44,843 bases of DNA from Parapedobacter lycopersici_A (lineage in GTDB: Bacteria > Bacteroidota > Bacteroidia > Sphingobacteriales > Sphingobacteriaceae): contig NZ_JBEBRB010000017.1 of NCBI RefSeq assembly GCF_040395035.1, positions 1 to 44,843 of the forward strand. The letters are read 5' to 3'. This document shows, piece by piece, positions 16,424 through 24,635 of this stretch. Both the position numbers and the translations under genes were made by a program. The notes under the pieces are model-generated. The model made no database searches. It was not told the origin of the DNA and saw only the letters and a list, made by a program, of their open reading frames with translations. How positions within the stretch are numbered: position 1 is the stretch's first letter; each line of letters begins with the position of its first letter.

Positions 16424-16669
16424 GTCGAACGGGCTTCGATGGCTATTCGGGTCGGCTTCGGGACTTCTTCGACACCGCTTCGAGACTTGTTCGAGGCTTC
16501 TTCGAGTGTTGTTCGAGTTGGCTTCGACTGGTCTTCGAGTCCGCTTCGGGGCTGCTCGGTATGCAATGCATTGCGTACCGAAAAACACCGAAGGATTTCC
16601 GAAGCATTACCGAAGCAATGTCGAAGAAGTCCCGAAGCCACCTGCAAAATGAGCCGATCCGATCCCGGA
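16424..16669. repeat. Two-armed inverted array of TTCG/CGAA units with strict 11-bp period
   Basis: TTCG occurs at 16435, 16446, 16457, 16468, 16479, 16490, 16501, 16512, 16523, 16534 and 16545, exactly 11 bp apart, with GTCG at 16424 as a decayed outer copy. A near-perfect 24-bp palindrome (16557-16580, core GCAATGCATTGC) follows. The other arm has CGAA at 16579, 16589, 16600, 16611, 16622 and 16633, then decayed copies in the same phase at 16655 (CGAT) and 16666 (CGGA). Positions mirror exactly about 16568.5. Only a CTTCG/CGAAG core pairs; the six bases between are mostly not complementary. The 11-bp period is incompatible with codons, so the open frames here are by-products. Confidence 0.9.
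16557..16580. repeat. Central palindrome of the 11-bp array
   Basis: 24 bases from CGGTATGC to GCGTACCG form an inverted repeat with one mismatched pair (16562/16575) and no unpaired loop, centred between 16568 and 16569. It is the symmetry axis of the flanking array. Confidence 0.9.
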
Positions 16670-16806
16670 ACCGGAATTTGGGACACATTGGCTGACTGCA
16701 CCGGCTATTCCCCGGTCATAAACGACCAATATTTTTAATTTTAATAATAAATCTTTGCCGTTGTTATTATTGTTGTTGCAAAAGGTGGATTTCTGTTTAA
16801 TTTTTT

Positions 16807-16814
16807 TAAATTTG
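16807..16814 (+). promoter_or_regulatory. Candidate -7 element of gdhA
   Basis: TAAATTTG fits the TAnnTTTG consensus and ends 31 nt before the gdhA ATG. No TTTG -33 box is present at the usual spacing, so confidence is limited. Confidence 0.4.
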
Positions 16815-16845
16815 CCGGCGTAAAAATCTATATTAATCAATTAGC

Positions 16846-18177
16846 ATGTCAAGTTATTTCAAAACGTTTACGGCAGGCGTCGAACAACGTAACCCCCACC
16901 AACCAGAATTTATCCAAGCAGTTAAGGAAGTTGTAGAAGACATTATTCCATACATTGAAGAACATGCAAAAGAACTGATAGACCAGAAATTACTGGAACG
17001 TATTGCAGAACCCGAACGTGTGGTTTCATTCCGCGTTACCTGGCTTGACGATAAGAACCGGGTACAGGTTAACCGCGGTTACCGTGTGCAGATGAACAGC
17101 GCCCTCGGCCCCTATAAAGGCGGTCTGCGTTTTTCACCTACCGTGAACCTGAGCATTTTGAAATTTCTTGCTTTTGAACAAATCTTTAAGAACAGCCTTA
17201 CCGGACTTCCGCTGGGCGGCGGTAAGGGCGGATCGGACTTTGATCCGAAAGGCAAGTCGGATAACGAAATTATGCGGTTCTGCCAAAGCTTTATGACCGA
17301 ATTGTTCCGGCATATCGGTTCGGAAACGGATGTGCCGGCTGGGGATATTGGTGTAGGTGAACGGGAAATCGGTTACCTGTTTGGTCAATATAAACGGCTT
17401 CAGAATAACTTTACCGGGGTACTTACCGGCAAGGGGCCTGCATGGGGCGGCAGTTATATCCGGCCAGAGGCAACCGGCTACGGATTGCTATATTTTGTGG
17501 AGCGCATGTTCTATGAAAACCAGAACTCACTGAAAGGAAAAGTGATCACGATCTCGGGCGCCGGTAACGTCGCTTATTACGCTGCTATTAAGGCGCTTTC
17601 CCTGGGAGCAAAAGTAATTACCATTTCCAATAGCAACGGTACCATATACGATGAAAACGGCTTTACCGTGGAGAAATTGGATTACGTTAATAGCTTAAAT
17701 AGAAACCTTGCTGAATATACCAAGCGTTATCCGGCAGAATACCACGAAGGTAAAAAGCCCTGGGGCTTCAAATGCGATATTGCACTTCCTTGTGCTACGC
17801 AGAACGAACTGGATGAACAGGATGCCAAAACGCTGATTGCCAATGGCTGTATGTGTATTGCTGAAGGAGCTAATATGCCTTCAACGGCAGAAGCCATCAA
17901 GGTCATATTAAAGGCAAAAATATTATATGCACCTGGCAAGGCAGCTAATGCCGGAGGCGTTGCTGTATCGGGATTGGAAATGTCGCAGAACCGGATTGGC
18001 CAGCAATGGTCGACTGACAAAGTGGATGCGCGGCTGAAGAAAATCATGCATGATATCCACGATACCTGTGTGCATTACGGTAAAGATTCCAATGGGGTCA
18101 TCAATTACCTGAAAGGTGCCAACATCGGCGGCTTTGTTAAGGTGGCCGATGCGATGAGAGCCCAGGGCGTAGTATAA
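16846..18177 (+). CDS. gdhA: Glutamate dehydrogenase, hexameric NADP-type
   Basis: 443 residues, typical of the roughly 450-residue hexameric enzymes. Motifs are RVTWLDDKNRVQVNRGYRVQ, the catalytic region LGPYKGGLRF and LPLGGGKGGSDFDPKGKS (substrate lysines), DVPAGDIGVGEREIGYL, and the Rossmann loop ISGAGNVAYYA near residue 235. It interconverts 2-oxoglutarate plus ammonia and glutamate in the cytoplasm. Sequence resemblance to the NADP(H) biosynthetic group favours ammonium assimilation. It is followed at 17 nt by a small conserved-looking ORF. Confidence 0.96.
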   Translation: MSSYFKTFTAGVEQRNPHQPEFIQAVKEVVEDIIPYIEEHAKELIDQKLLERIAEPERVVSFRVTWLDDKNRVQVNRGYRVQMNSALGPYKGGLRFSPTVNLSILKFLAFEQIFKNSLTGLPLGGGKGGSDFDPKGKSDNEIMRFCQSFMTELFRHIGSETDVPAGDIGVGEREIGYLFGQYKRLQNNFTGVLTGKGPAWGGSYIRPEATGYGLLYFVERMFYENQNSLKGKVITISGAGNVAYYAAIKALSLGAKVITISNSNGTIYDENGFTVEKLDYVNSLNRNLAEYTKRYPAEYHEGKKPWGFKCDIALPCATQNELDEQDAKTLIANGCMCIAEGANMPSTAEAIKVILKAKILYAPGKAANAGGVAVSGLEMSQNRIGQQWSTDKVDARLKKIMHDIHDTCVHYGKDSNGVINYLKGANIGGFVKVADAMRAQGVV

Positions 18178-18194
18178 ATGATATACATAATATT

Positions 18195-18443
18195 ATGCGG
18201 ACCGTAGCCGAACTCCCCCACCCCGAATTCAAGATTACGATCTTTTCGATGAACCGAAAATTCATCATTAAATTCGAACAGGGAACATTGGAACAGGTCT
18301 ATAAGGTCGCAGAAATGGATATAACTGATGGTGTAAACGGCGTATTTCAATTATTGGATGAGTCGTTTACACAATCAGTTGCCTTGCGTTTCAGTGAGAT
18401 GCGGGCATCTTTTTTAGATACGTATAAACGCAACGAAGGCTAA
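18195..18443 (+). CDS. Small protein of unknown function downstream of gdhA
   Basis: 82 residues with no membrane segment or recognised domain. The sequence has even, protein-like composition (FKITIFSMNRKFIIKFEQG, then an amphipathic helix) and starts 17 nt after gdhA, so co-transcription is likely. I know of no assigned function. Its size and hydrophilic make-up would fit a small soluble regulator or metabolic accessory protein, but that is a guess. Confidence 0.65.
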   Translation: MRTVAELPHPEFKITIFSMNRKFIIKFEQGTLEQVYKVAEMDITDGVNGVFQLLDESFTQSVALRFSEMRASFLDTYKRNEG

Positions 18444-18445
18444 TT

Positions 18446-18463
18446 GCAAACCAAGTGGTTTGC
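18446..18463. terminator. Short hairpin between convergent genes
   Basis: GCAAACCA (18446-18453) and TGGTTTGC (18456-18463) form a perfect 8-bp inverted repeat separated by 2 bases, between the stop of the small ORF and that of the sirtuin gene. No T-run follows on either strand, so termination is uncertain. Confidence 0.4.
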
Positions 18464-18464
18464 G

Positions 18465-19148
18465 TCAATCTGCCAGCAGCTGACCAACCAGCTGCGGAAC
18501 CCCCACCGTAGCCCTTTCATTCATACACACGATCCTGCCCTTAGCCAATCGTGAGGCCTCCGGGTCAATGAAATACATTCCCGTTTCCATGGGGATTTCA
18601 TGTAGCAACCCGGCAGCAGGATATACCTGGAGCGATGTGCCGATCACAATGAAAATATCCGCATTCCGGCAGAGCCGTATCGCTCTTTCCATTGCCGGTA
18701 CCGGCTCACCGAACCAAACAACGTGCGGCCTGAGTTGGCTCCCCCGTTCACAATAGTCGCCCATGCGGATTTCACTTCCTTCGACCGGATAAGTGAGGCG
18801 CGGATCGATGCTGGACTGCGAACGCGTAATCAGGCCGTGGAGGTGCACGACCTGGCCCGAGCCCGCGCGTTCGTGCAGGTCATCAATATTCTGGGTGATT
18901 ACGGTCACCTTATATCGCCGTTCCACTTGTACAAGTGCGGTATGCGCCGCATTTGGCTGAGCTTCCAATACCGCCTTTCTTCGGATATTGTAGAAATGCT
19001 GCACGCGTTGCGGGTCGCTGGCCCACGCCTCCGGTGTGGCCACGTCCTCCACGCGGTACCCTTCCCAAAGTCCGTCACTGCCCCGGAACGTTTTTAAACC
19101 GCTTTCGGCGGAAATTCCGGCGCCCGTAAATACAACAACGTGTTTCAT
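18465..19148 (-). CDS. Sirtuin NAD-dependent protein deacylase, zinc cysteines missing
   Basis: 227 residues from the ATG at 19148; the longer frame to 19208 adds an unlikely His/Trp-rich extension and overlaps the promoter. Motifs are GAGISAESG (9-17), QNID (86-89), catalytic His104 in HLHG, and RPHVVWFGE. Tyr53 and Arg56 in FYNIRR match the Tyr-x-x-Arg pair that lets CobB/SIRT5-type enzymes accept succinyl or malonyl lysine. Between HG and RPHVVWFGE only one Cys remains where four normally bind zinc. It removes acyl groups from lysines using NAD; targets unknown. Confidence 0.9.
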   Translation of the reverse strand: MKHVVVFTGAGISAESGLKTFRGSDGLWEGYRVEDVATPEAWASDPQRVQHFYNIRRKAVLEAQPNAAHTALVQVERRYKVTVITQNIDDLHERAGSGQVVHLHGLITRSQSSIDPRLTYPVEGSEIRMGDYCERGSQLRPHVVWFGEPVPAMERAIRLCRNADIFIVIGTSLQVYPAAGLLHEIPMETGMYFIDPEASRLAKGRIVCMNERATVGVPQLVGQLLAD

Positions 19149-19176
19149 TTGTCTGTGATGCTGATGATGCCAGCAC

Positions 19177-19205
19177 CAAAATACAACGAATATGCGGAAT
19201 TCAAA
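19177..19205 (-). promoter_or_regulatory. Candidate promoter of the sirtuin gene
   Basis: On the minus strand TTTG (19202-19205), an 18-base spacer and TATTTTG (19177-19183) resemble the Bacteroidota -33/-7 pair, with one base missing from the -7 box. The ATG is at 19148. Confidence 0.45.
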
Positions 19206-19235
19206 CAAGTGCGCCTGAAATTTAGGAGAATGAGT

Positions 19236-19243
19236 TACCTTTG
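19236..19243 (+). promoter_or_regulatory. Candidate -7 element of rnhA
   Basis: TACCTTTG is a full TAnnTTTG match ending only 6 nt before the ATG at 19250. If it is the real promoter, the rnhA transcript would be nearly leaderless; otherwise it is a chance match. Confidence 0.3.
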
Positions 19244-19249
19244 CTCACC

Positions 19250-19717
19250 ATGATCGAATTGTATACTGACGGCGCGTCCAGCGGAAATCCGGGTCCGGGA
19301 GGATATGGGACAATATTACGATCAGGTCCGCATTATAAGGAACTGAGCGAGGGATTCCGGAAAACAACCAATAACCGGATGGAATTACTGGCCGTTATCA
19401 AGGGGCTCGAAGCATTAAAGAAAACGGGTCAGGAAGTAGTGGTTTATTCTGACTCCAAGTATATTGTGGATGCCGTTGAGAAACGTTGGGTGTTCGGTTG
19501 GGTGCAGAAAGGCTTTGCCGGAAAAAAGAATAAGGACCTTTGGCTTCGGTTTCTAACGGTGTACCGGCAGCATCGGGTGCGGTTTGTCTGGGTCAAGGGA
19601 CATGCAGGACATCCCGAGAACGAACGCTGCGACCAGCTGGCCGTTCAGGCCGCAAAGGACAGTGCCAACTGGAAAATTGATTCGGTTTTTGAAACGACGG
19701 AAAGCCAGTTGCTGTAA
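19250..19717 (+). CDS. rnhA: Ribonuclease HI
   Basis: 155 residues from the ATG at 19250; an in-frame TTG at 19241 would add three residues. The catalytic acidic residues are visible: Asp7 (YTDGASSGNPG), Glu45 (NNRMELLA), Asp68 (YSDSKY) and Asp128 (NERCDQLA), with the basic handle region WVFGWVQKGFAGKKNKDLW. The enzyme cuts the RNA strand of RNA-DNA hybrids during replication and repair. It is divergent from the sirtuin gene and convergent with lysA. Confidence 0.95.
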   Translation: MIELYTDGASSGNPGPGGYGTILRSGPHYKELSEGFRKTTNNRMELLAVIKGLEALKKTGQEVVVYSDSKYIVDAVEKRWVFGWVQKGFAGKKNKDLWLRFLTVYRQHRVRFVWVKGHAGHPENERCDQLAVQAAKDSANWKIDSVFETTESQLL

Positions 19718-19738
19718 CGGAAGACAACGGAACGGCAA

Positions 19739-20911
19739 TTAGGCTAACGCATCGCTGTAAACATAGCGTATTTCGTCGCGGAGGTTATAGCGTGAAGCCA
19801 TCACCTCGCCATATGCGCCCACCGTGCGGATCGCAATGAGGTCGCCCCGTTTTGAAACAGGCAGCAACACTTCCTTGCCAAAGCAGTCCGTACTTTCACA
19901 GATCGGTCCAACGACATCGTAATGCAATTCGGATGCATCGGTTCCGGCAAAACCGGCGCCAACCCGTTCGATCTGATGATACGCCTGGTATAATGCCGGG
20001 CGCATCAGCTCGGTCATTCCGGCATCAAGGATGAGAAAATTCTTCTTAATCCCGTTTTTCACATACAGCACCCGGCTGATGAGGCTGCTGCATTGCGATA
20101 CCAGCGCCCTGCCCAGTTCAAAGTGTACCTCCTGCCCTGCCCTGCGTTCCAGAAAATCAGCGAAGATCCCGAAATACGCCTCAAAGTCGGGTATATTATT
20201 GGTGTCCGGATGGTGGTAATCGACACCGAGCCCTCCGCCCACATTCAGCACCTGCAAGCGGTAACCCCGTTCGTCGAACCAGCCGTTCAGCTCATTGACT
20301 TTTACGCAGAGGCTCTTAAATACATTCAGGTCGGTAATCTGCGAGCCGATATGAAAGTGGATACCGATTAACTCCACATGGCTGCATTGCCGCAGGATTT
20401 CAATGGCGTCGCCAAGTTCCCATTGGGGAATGCCAAATTTATTTTCGTCCAGTCCGGTGGTAATGTACTGATGGGTATGTGCATCCACATTCGGATTGAT
20501 GCGGAGCGCTACCCGCGCCGTTTTACCGGCAGCTGCCGCAAGTCCGTCGATAACGGACAATTCCTGGACAGACTCTACGTTAAACGCAAAGATATCACGG
20601 TCCAGCGCATAGCTGATCTCCTTATCTGATTTGCCGACACCGGCAAAAACGACTTTCGCCGGGTCAAAACCGATTTCAATGGCTTTTTTAACTTCATTGC
20701 CGCTGACACAGTCGGCGCCAAAGCCCGCGCCGTGGATGGCAGTCAGCACCCGTTGATTAAAATTGGCTTTTAATGCATAATGGATATGAAATCCCCGGTC
20801 CGCTGCCGCCGTTTTTGCGGCTGCCAGCGTGCGGTTCAACAGGTCCATATCGTAATAATAGAACGGAGTCTCCTGCCGGGAAAATAGTTCGCTGAGTGTA
20901 GGGTTAAACAT
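19739..20911 (-). CDS. lysA: Diaminopimelate decarboxylase
   Basis: 390 residues. A PLP-binding alanine-racemase-type barrel has Lys48 (HYALKAN), HFHIGSQI, the GGGLGVDY phosphate-binding segment and ELGRALV; CESTDCF near the end carries the second active-site cysteine of the dimer. It decarboxylates meso-diaminopimelate to L-lysine, the last step of the pathway. It lies 22 nt downstream of the aspartokinase gene, so first and last steps of lysine synthesis are co-transcribed. Confidence 0.95.
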   Translation of the reverse strand: MFNPTLSELFSRQETPFYYYDMDLLNRTLAAAKTAAADRGFHIHYALKANFNQRVLTAIHGAGFGADCVSGNEVKKAIEIGFDPAKVVFAGVGKSDKEISYALDRDIFAFNVESVQELSVIDGLAAAAGKTARVALRINPNVDAHTHQYITTGLDENKFGIPQWELGDAIEILRQCSHVELIGIHFHIGSQITDLNVFKSLCVKVNELNGWFDERGYRLQVLNVGGGLGVDYHHPDTNNIPDFEAYFGIFADFLERRAGQEVHFELGRALVSQCSSLISRVLYVKNGIKKNFLILDAGMTELMRPALYQAYHQIERVGAGFAGTDASELHYDVVGPICESTDCFGKEVLLPVSKRGDLIAIRTVGAYGEVMASRYNLRDEIRYVYSDALA

Positions 20912-20933
20912 AATGGCTGATCACTTATTTTGC

Positions 20934-22247
20934 CTAAAAAAGCCTGTTGTGCAACGATCGTAAGGCTTCTACCTTATGTTCGGTCTGCAGCAGCAGTGAA
21001 ATGTTATAATTGCTGCCGCCGTAAGAAATCATCCGTACCGGGATGTGTTTCACTGCGTCCAACACCCGGGATGCATATCCATGTGTATTCGGTCCGAAAT
21101 CACCGACTACGCAGACAATGGTCTGATTCAGGTCGATCGCTACCGTGCCGAAATCCTTGAGTTCTTTTTCGATATCGGCCAGGTACCGGGTATCGTCGAT
21201 CGTCAGTGATATGGCGACCTCCGACGTCGTAATCATGTCTATCGGTGTTTTGTAACGCTCAAATACTTCAAAAACCCGCCGTAAGAATCCATACGCCAGC
21301 AGCATGCGCGATGACTGAATGCGGATGGCCACGATGCCGTCTTTTGCAGCTACGGACCGGACAATTCCCTTGGCAGCTCCTTCCCTGCTGATCAGCGTGC
21401 CGGAAGCCTGGGGAGCCATGGTATTCAGAATGCGGACGGGAACGTTGTAGCGCTGGGCCGGAAATACGCTTTGCGGGTGCAGGATTTTAGCACCAAAATA
21501 GGCCAATTCCGCCGCCTCGTCGAAACTCAGGCTCGCTATTGGTTTTGTATCTTTGACAATACGCGGGTCATTATTGTGCATGCCGTCGATGTCCGTCCAT
21601 ATCTGGATCTCTTCCGCACCGATAGCTGCGCCGATCAGCGAGGCGGTATAATCGCTCCCACCCCTTCGCAAATTGTCAATCTCACCAAAAGAGTTTCTGC
21701 ATATATATCCTTGGGTTATAAAGAAGTTATGGTCACTTGACTGAAGTAGTAATTCATTTATATTTTCCCGGATAAAATCAATTTTAGGTTCGTTGTCTTC
21801 GTCAATTTTCATAAAATCGAGCGCAGGCAACAACTTGGACCGGACGCCGATTTCCGTCAGGTAAAAATGGAACAGCGAGGTGGAAATCAATTCGCCCTGT
21901 GCCAGGATAATCTTTTCTTCAATGGGCGTAAACAGCTGGTTGGAAAACGACGCAATCAGGTCGAAATGATAGTTGATCAGTTCGTTCCCGTTATACCGTC
22001 CTTCTTCGGTACTGAAAAGCTCGGCAATCAACGTATTGTAATGCGCCCGGAGTGCTTCAATATCCTGCTCGGCTTTGGCCTTATCGCCATTGGTATAAGC
22101 AGCTGCGATTTCAACCAACGCATTCGTTGTACCGGCCACGGCGGAGAGCACGACAATCTTGCGCGCATTTGGATCGATAATGTCTAACAGGCCTTTTATC
22201 CGGGCTGCACTTCCTACGGAAGTCCCCCCAAACTTGATAACTTTCAT
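20934..22247 (-). CDS. lysC: Aspartate kinase (monofunctional)
   Basis: 437 residues. The amino-acid kinase domain begins with KFGGTSVGSAARI (4-16) and contains RGGSDYTASLIGAAIGAEEIQIWTD-type motifs in the middle; two ACT domains occupy roughly 300-437 and would bind lysine or another end product for feedback control. It phosphorylates aspartate, the common step to lysine, threonine and methionine. No homoserine dehydrogenase is fused. It is paired with lysA. Confidence 0.94.
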   Translation of the reverse strand: MKVIKFGGTSVGSAARIKGLLDIIDPNARKIVVLSAVAGTTNALVEIAAAYTNGDKAKAEQDIEALRAHYNTLIAELFSTEEGRYNGNELINYHFDLIASFSNQLFTPIEEKIILAQGELISTSLFHFYLTEIGVRSKLLPALDFMKIDEDNEPKIDFIRENINELLLQSSDHNFFITQGYICRNSFGEIDNLRRGGSDYTASLIGAAIGAEEIQIWTDIDGMHNNDPRIVKDTKPIASLSFDEAAELAYFGAKILHPQSVFPAQRYNVPVRILNTMAPQASGTLISREGAAKGIVRSVAAKDGIVAIRIQSSRMLLAYGFLRRVFEVFERYKTPIDMITTSEVAISLTIDDTRYLADIEKELKDFGTVAIDLNQTIVCVVGDFGPNTHGYASRVLDAVKHIPVRMISYGGSNYNISLLLQTEHKVEALRSLHNRLF

Positions 22248-22275
22248 TTCACTATAATTTGCAGCATCCAGCTAC

Positions 22276-22303
22276 AAGCGGACAGTCATCAGGCTGTCCG
22301 CTT
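22276..22303. repeat. Perfect 10-bp hairpin between serA and lysC
   Basis: AAGCGGACAG (22276-22285) and CTGTCCGCTT (22294-22303) form a perfect GC-rich stem with an 8-base loop. No T-run follows it on the minus strand, so it may be a weak terminator of serA, a processing site or a leader structure of lysC. Confidence 0.6.
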
Positions 22304-22321
22304 GCGCTGAAAAAGAAGTAT

Positions 22322-23269
22322 TTATTTCGTTAACTGTGCGATGATCAGGTTGGCCAGCTCTTCGCCGATCCGCTCCTGAGCTTCTCCCGTAGCTGCACCG
22401 ATATGCGGTGTAAGCGACACTTTAGGATGAGTAAGCAGCTCCTTTCGTGGCGTAGGTTCGTTATCAAATACGTCCAGTCCCGCAAAAGCGACTTTACCGG
22501 CATTCAATGCTGCAATCAGTGCTTCTTCGTCAATTACACCGCCGCGGGCAGCATTAACCAATCCGACACCTGGTTTCAGCAATTCGAATTCGGCCGCACC
22601 GATCACCGGCTTGTCCGTAAATGGTACGTGCAGCGAGATAAAATCGGCATTCCGCAGCAGTTCTTCCAGCGGCACTTGCTTAATGGGCACATCCACGGTA
22701 ATGCCACCGGATAAGGTTACCGGCAGACTGGCAGGTGCTTCAGAGAGATCGCTGACGATAACATCCATACCCAATCCCAGGCCTACCTTTGCCGTTTCCC
22801 GTCCGATACGGCCGATACCGACGATGCCCAGTGTCTTGCCCCGCAGCTCCACGCCTTTGGCATAGGCTTTTTTCAGGCCGCCGAAATTGGTATCGCCCTC
22901 AACCGGCATTTTCCTTTGGGAATCGTATAAAAACCGCACGCCGCTAAGCAAGTGTGCAAATACCAATTCGGCAACGGAAAGTGAGGATGCCGCCGGCGTG
23001 TTTACTACGGCGATTCCCTTGGAACGGGCATAATCCACGTCAATGTTATCCATTCCCACACCACCCCGGCCGATCAATTTCAGGTTCGGGCATCCATCAA
23101 TCAGTTCTTTTCTTACTTTGGTGGCACTACGGACTGTAATGGCATCGTAGGCCGGAAGCTTTTCGGCTAATTGATCCTGTGGAATATGTTCGGTGTCCAC
23201 CGTGAATCCGGCTTTTTCCAATAATGATTTACCCAATGGATCAATCCCGTCGTTTGCTAATATTTTCAT
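22322..23269 (-). CDS. serA: D-3-phosphoglycerate dehydrogenase, short form
   Basis: 315 residues without the C-terminal ACT domain. Visible are GRGGVGMDNID, the NAD loop GIGRIGRETAKVG, RGGVIDEEAL with the catalytic Arg, and the catalytic His in TPHIGAATGEAQ. It oxidises 3-phosphoglycerate at the first step of serine synthesis. The next gene upstream, serC, encodes the second step, 82 nt away, so the two probably form an operon. Lack of ACT suggests no direct serine feedback through that domain. Confidence 0.92.
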   Translation of the reverse strand: MKILANDGIDPLGKSLLEKAGFTVDTEHIPQDQLAEKLPAYDAITVRSATKVRKELIDGCPNLKLIGRGGVGMDNIDVDYARSKGIAVVNTPAASSLSVAELVFAHLLSGVRFLYDSQRKMPVEGDTNFGGLKKAYAKGVELRGKTLGIVGIGRIGRETAKVGLGLGMDVIVSDLSEAPASLPVTLSGGITVDVPIKQVPLEELLRNADFISLHVPFTDKPVIGAAEFELLKPGVGLVNAARGGVIDEEALIAALNAGKVAFAGLDVFDNEPTPRKELLTHPKVSLTPHIGAATGEAQERIGEELANLIIAQLTK

Positions 23270-23351
23270 GTTGAATGTACGATTTTACGGGCAATGCCTG
23301 CGCGGCATGCCACGGTGAGCTAATGCATTAAATAAGGCAACGGAAACGCTG

Positions 23352-24419
23352 CTACTTGTGCTGTTCTTCAAATTCCTGCATGGCGTCTACCAGTGCGTTT
23401 ACCCCGGTAATGCTCAATGCATTATAGATGGATGCACGGAAACCTCCGACACTGCGGTGTCCTTTCAGTCCAATCAGTCCACGAGCATTGGCTAATTCCA
23501 GAAAAGCAGCCTCATGTGCTTTATCCTCCGTTACGAACGTCACGTTCATCCGCGACCGGTCTTCGGCAACTGCAGTTCCTTTAAACAGCGGATTGCGTTC
23601 GATCTCATCGTACAGTGTCCGTGCTTTGATGATGTTCTCCTGTTCAATGACATCCAGGCCGCCTTTTTTCTTCAGCCAGCGGAGATTAAGCATCGAAACA
23701 TAGATGGAATATACAGGAGGCGTGTTATACAGGGATTTTGCCGCGATATGGGGCTGGTAGTCAAATATGGTAGGCAGCGTGCGGCCGGTTTTGCCCAATA
23801 ACTCCTCTTTTACAATCGCCAGTGTTACACCGGCAGGCCCCATATTTTTTTGGGCACCGGCATAGATCAGCCCGAAATCCGCCACATTGATGTTACGGCT
23901 CAGGATGTCGGATGACATGTCGGCAACGATGGGAACATTGGTTTTGGGTGTTTCAAAGATCTCCGTCCCATAAATGGTGTTGTTGGAGGTGTAATGGAAA
24001 TACGCCGCATCTGACGGTACGGAATACGCTTTCGGGATGTAATTGTAATTGGCATCTGAAGATGACGCAACGACGGCTACCTCCCCTATTTTTTTCGCTT
24101 CCTTAATGGCCTTGCTTGCCCATGTACCGGTATCCAGGTAAGCTGCTTTGCCCCCTTCCGGTAACAGGTTCATCGGCACCATGGCAAACTGCGTGCTGGC
24201 GCCACCCTGCAGGAACAGTATGGCATGTCCCTGGGGCACCGAAAGCAGTTCACGGATAAGCTGCTCCGTTTCCACAATTACCGCATCGAATTCCTTGCTC
24301 CGGTGCGAGATTTCTAAAATAGATAATCCGGTACCATTAAAATCCAGTACCGCCTGCGAAGCTTCCTGAAAAACTTCCTGGGGTAAAATACAGGGTCCTG
24401 CTCCAAAATTATGTTTCAT
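23352..24419 (-). CDS. serC: Phosphoserine aminotransferase
   Basis: 355 residues. The start MKHNFGAGPCILP, EISHRSKEF and the PLP-lysine segment GAQKNMGPAG (Lys191) are diagnostic for SerC. It transaminates 3-phosphohydroxypyruvate with glutamate to phosphoserine; many SerC enzymes also act in pyridoxal phosphate synthesis. First gene of the serC-serA pair. A promoter-like element and a large AT-rich palindrome lie upstream. Confidence 0.96.
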   Translation of the reverse strand: MKHNFGAGPCILPQEVFQEASQAVLDFNGTGLSILEISHRSKEFDAVIVETEQLIRELLSVPQGHAILFLQGGASTQFAMVPMNLLPEGGKAAYLDTGTWASKAIKEAKKIGEVAVVASSSDANYNYIPKAYSVPSDAAYFHYTSNNTIYGTEIFETPKTNVPIVADMSSDILSRNINVADFGLIYAGAQKNMGPAGVTLAIVKEELLGKTGRTLPTIFDYQPHIAAKSLYNTPPVYSIYVSMLNLRWLKKKGGLDVIEQENIIKARTLYDEIERNPLFKGTAVAEDRSRMNVTFVTEDKAHEAAFLELANARGLIGLKGHRSVGGFRASIYNALSITGVNALVDAMQEFEEQHK

Positions 24420-24514
24420 TGATCGCTATGGTATTTATTGTTTGAAATGTCTTATGTGGGCCGGCCTGGATCATTGTCGGATTAGCATGATCTCCCGCCC
24501 TTGCTATTAGGCAG

Positions 24515-24522
24515 CAAAATTA
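24515..24522 (-). promoter_or_regulatory. Candidate -7 element of serC
   Basis: The minus strand reads TAATTTTG, a full TAnnTTTG match, with the serC ATG at 24419, giving a leader of roughly 90 nt. No clear -33 box. Confidence 0.4.
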
Positions 24523-24528
24523 GCAATT

Positions 24529-24561
24529 ATATTATTAATCATTTAATGATATTAATAATAT
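24529..24561. promoter_or_regulatory. 33-bp AT-rich palindrome upstream of serC, possible operator
   Basis: ATATTATTAAT (24529-24539) and ATTAATAATAT (24551-24561) are exact inverted copies separated by 11 bases. It covers the place where the -33 region of the serC promoter candidate would be, as an operator might. AT-rich DNA yields palindromes by chance, so this is a moderate call. Confidence 0.4.
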
Positions 24562-24635
24562 GTTGTAAAATATTCAACAATAGTAGAATATCGATGAAAA
24601 CATTACAGGTATCGGTCCGATAATGCCGGAACTTG

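Noticed and set aside
16424..16669. CRISPR-like array
   Set aside because: Units are 11 bp with only 4-6 conserved bases, orientation flips at the centre, and no cas genes are near.
16402..16738. Several overlapping open frames on both strands (up to 99 codons) in the cysN-gdhA gap
   Set aside because: They come from the 11-bp repeat, which keeps all frames open with Ser/Arg/Phe/Glu-rich low-complexity translations; no start context or family supports coding.
19230..19253. Seven-codon ORF overlapping the rnhA start by ATGA
   Set aside because: The AGGAG before it is too close to the ATG for translation, and a promoter-like -7 box lies inside it.
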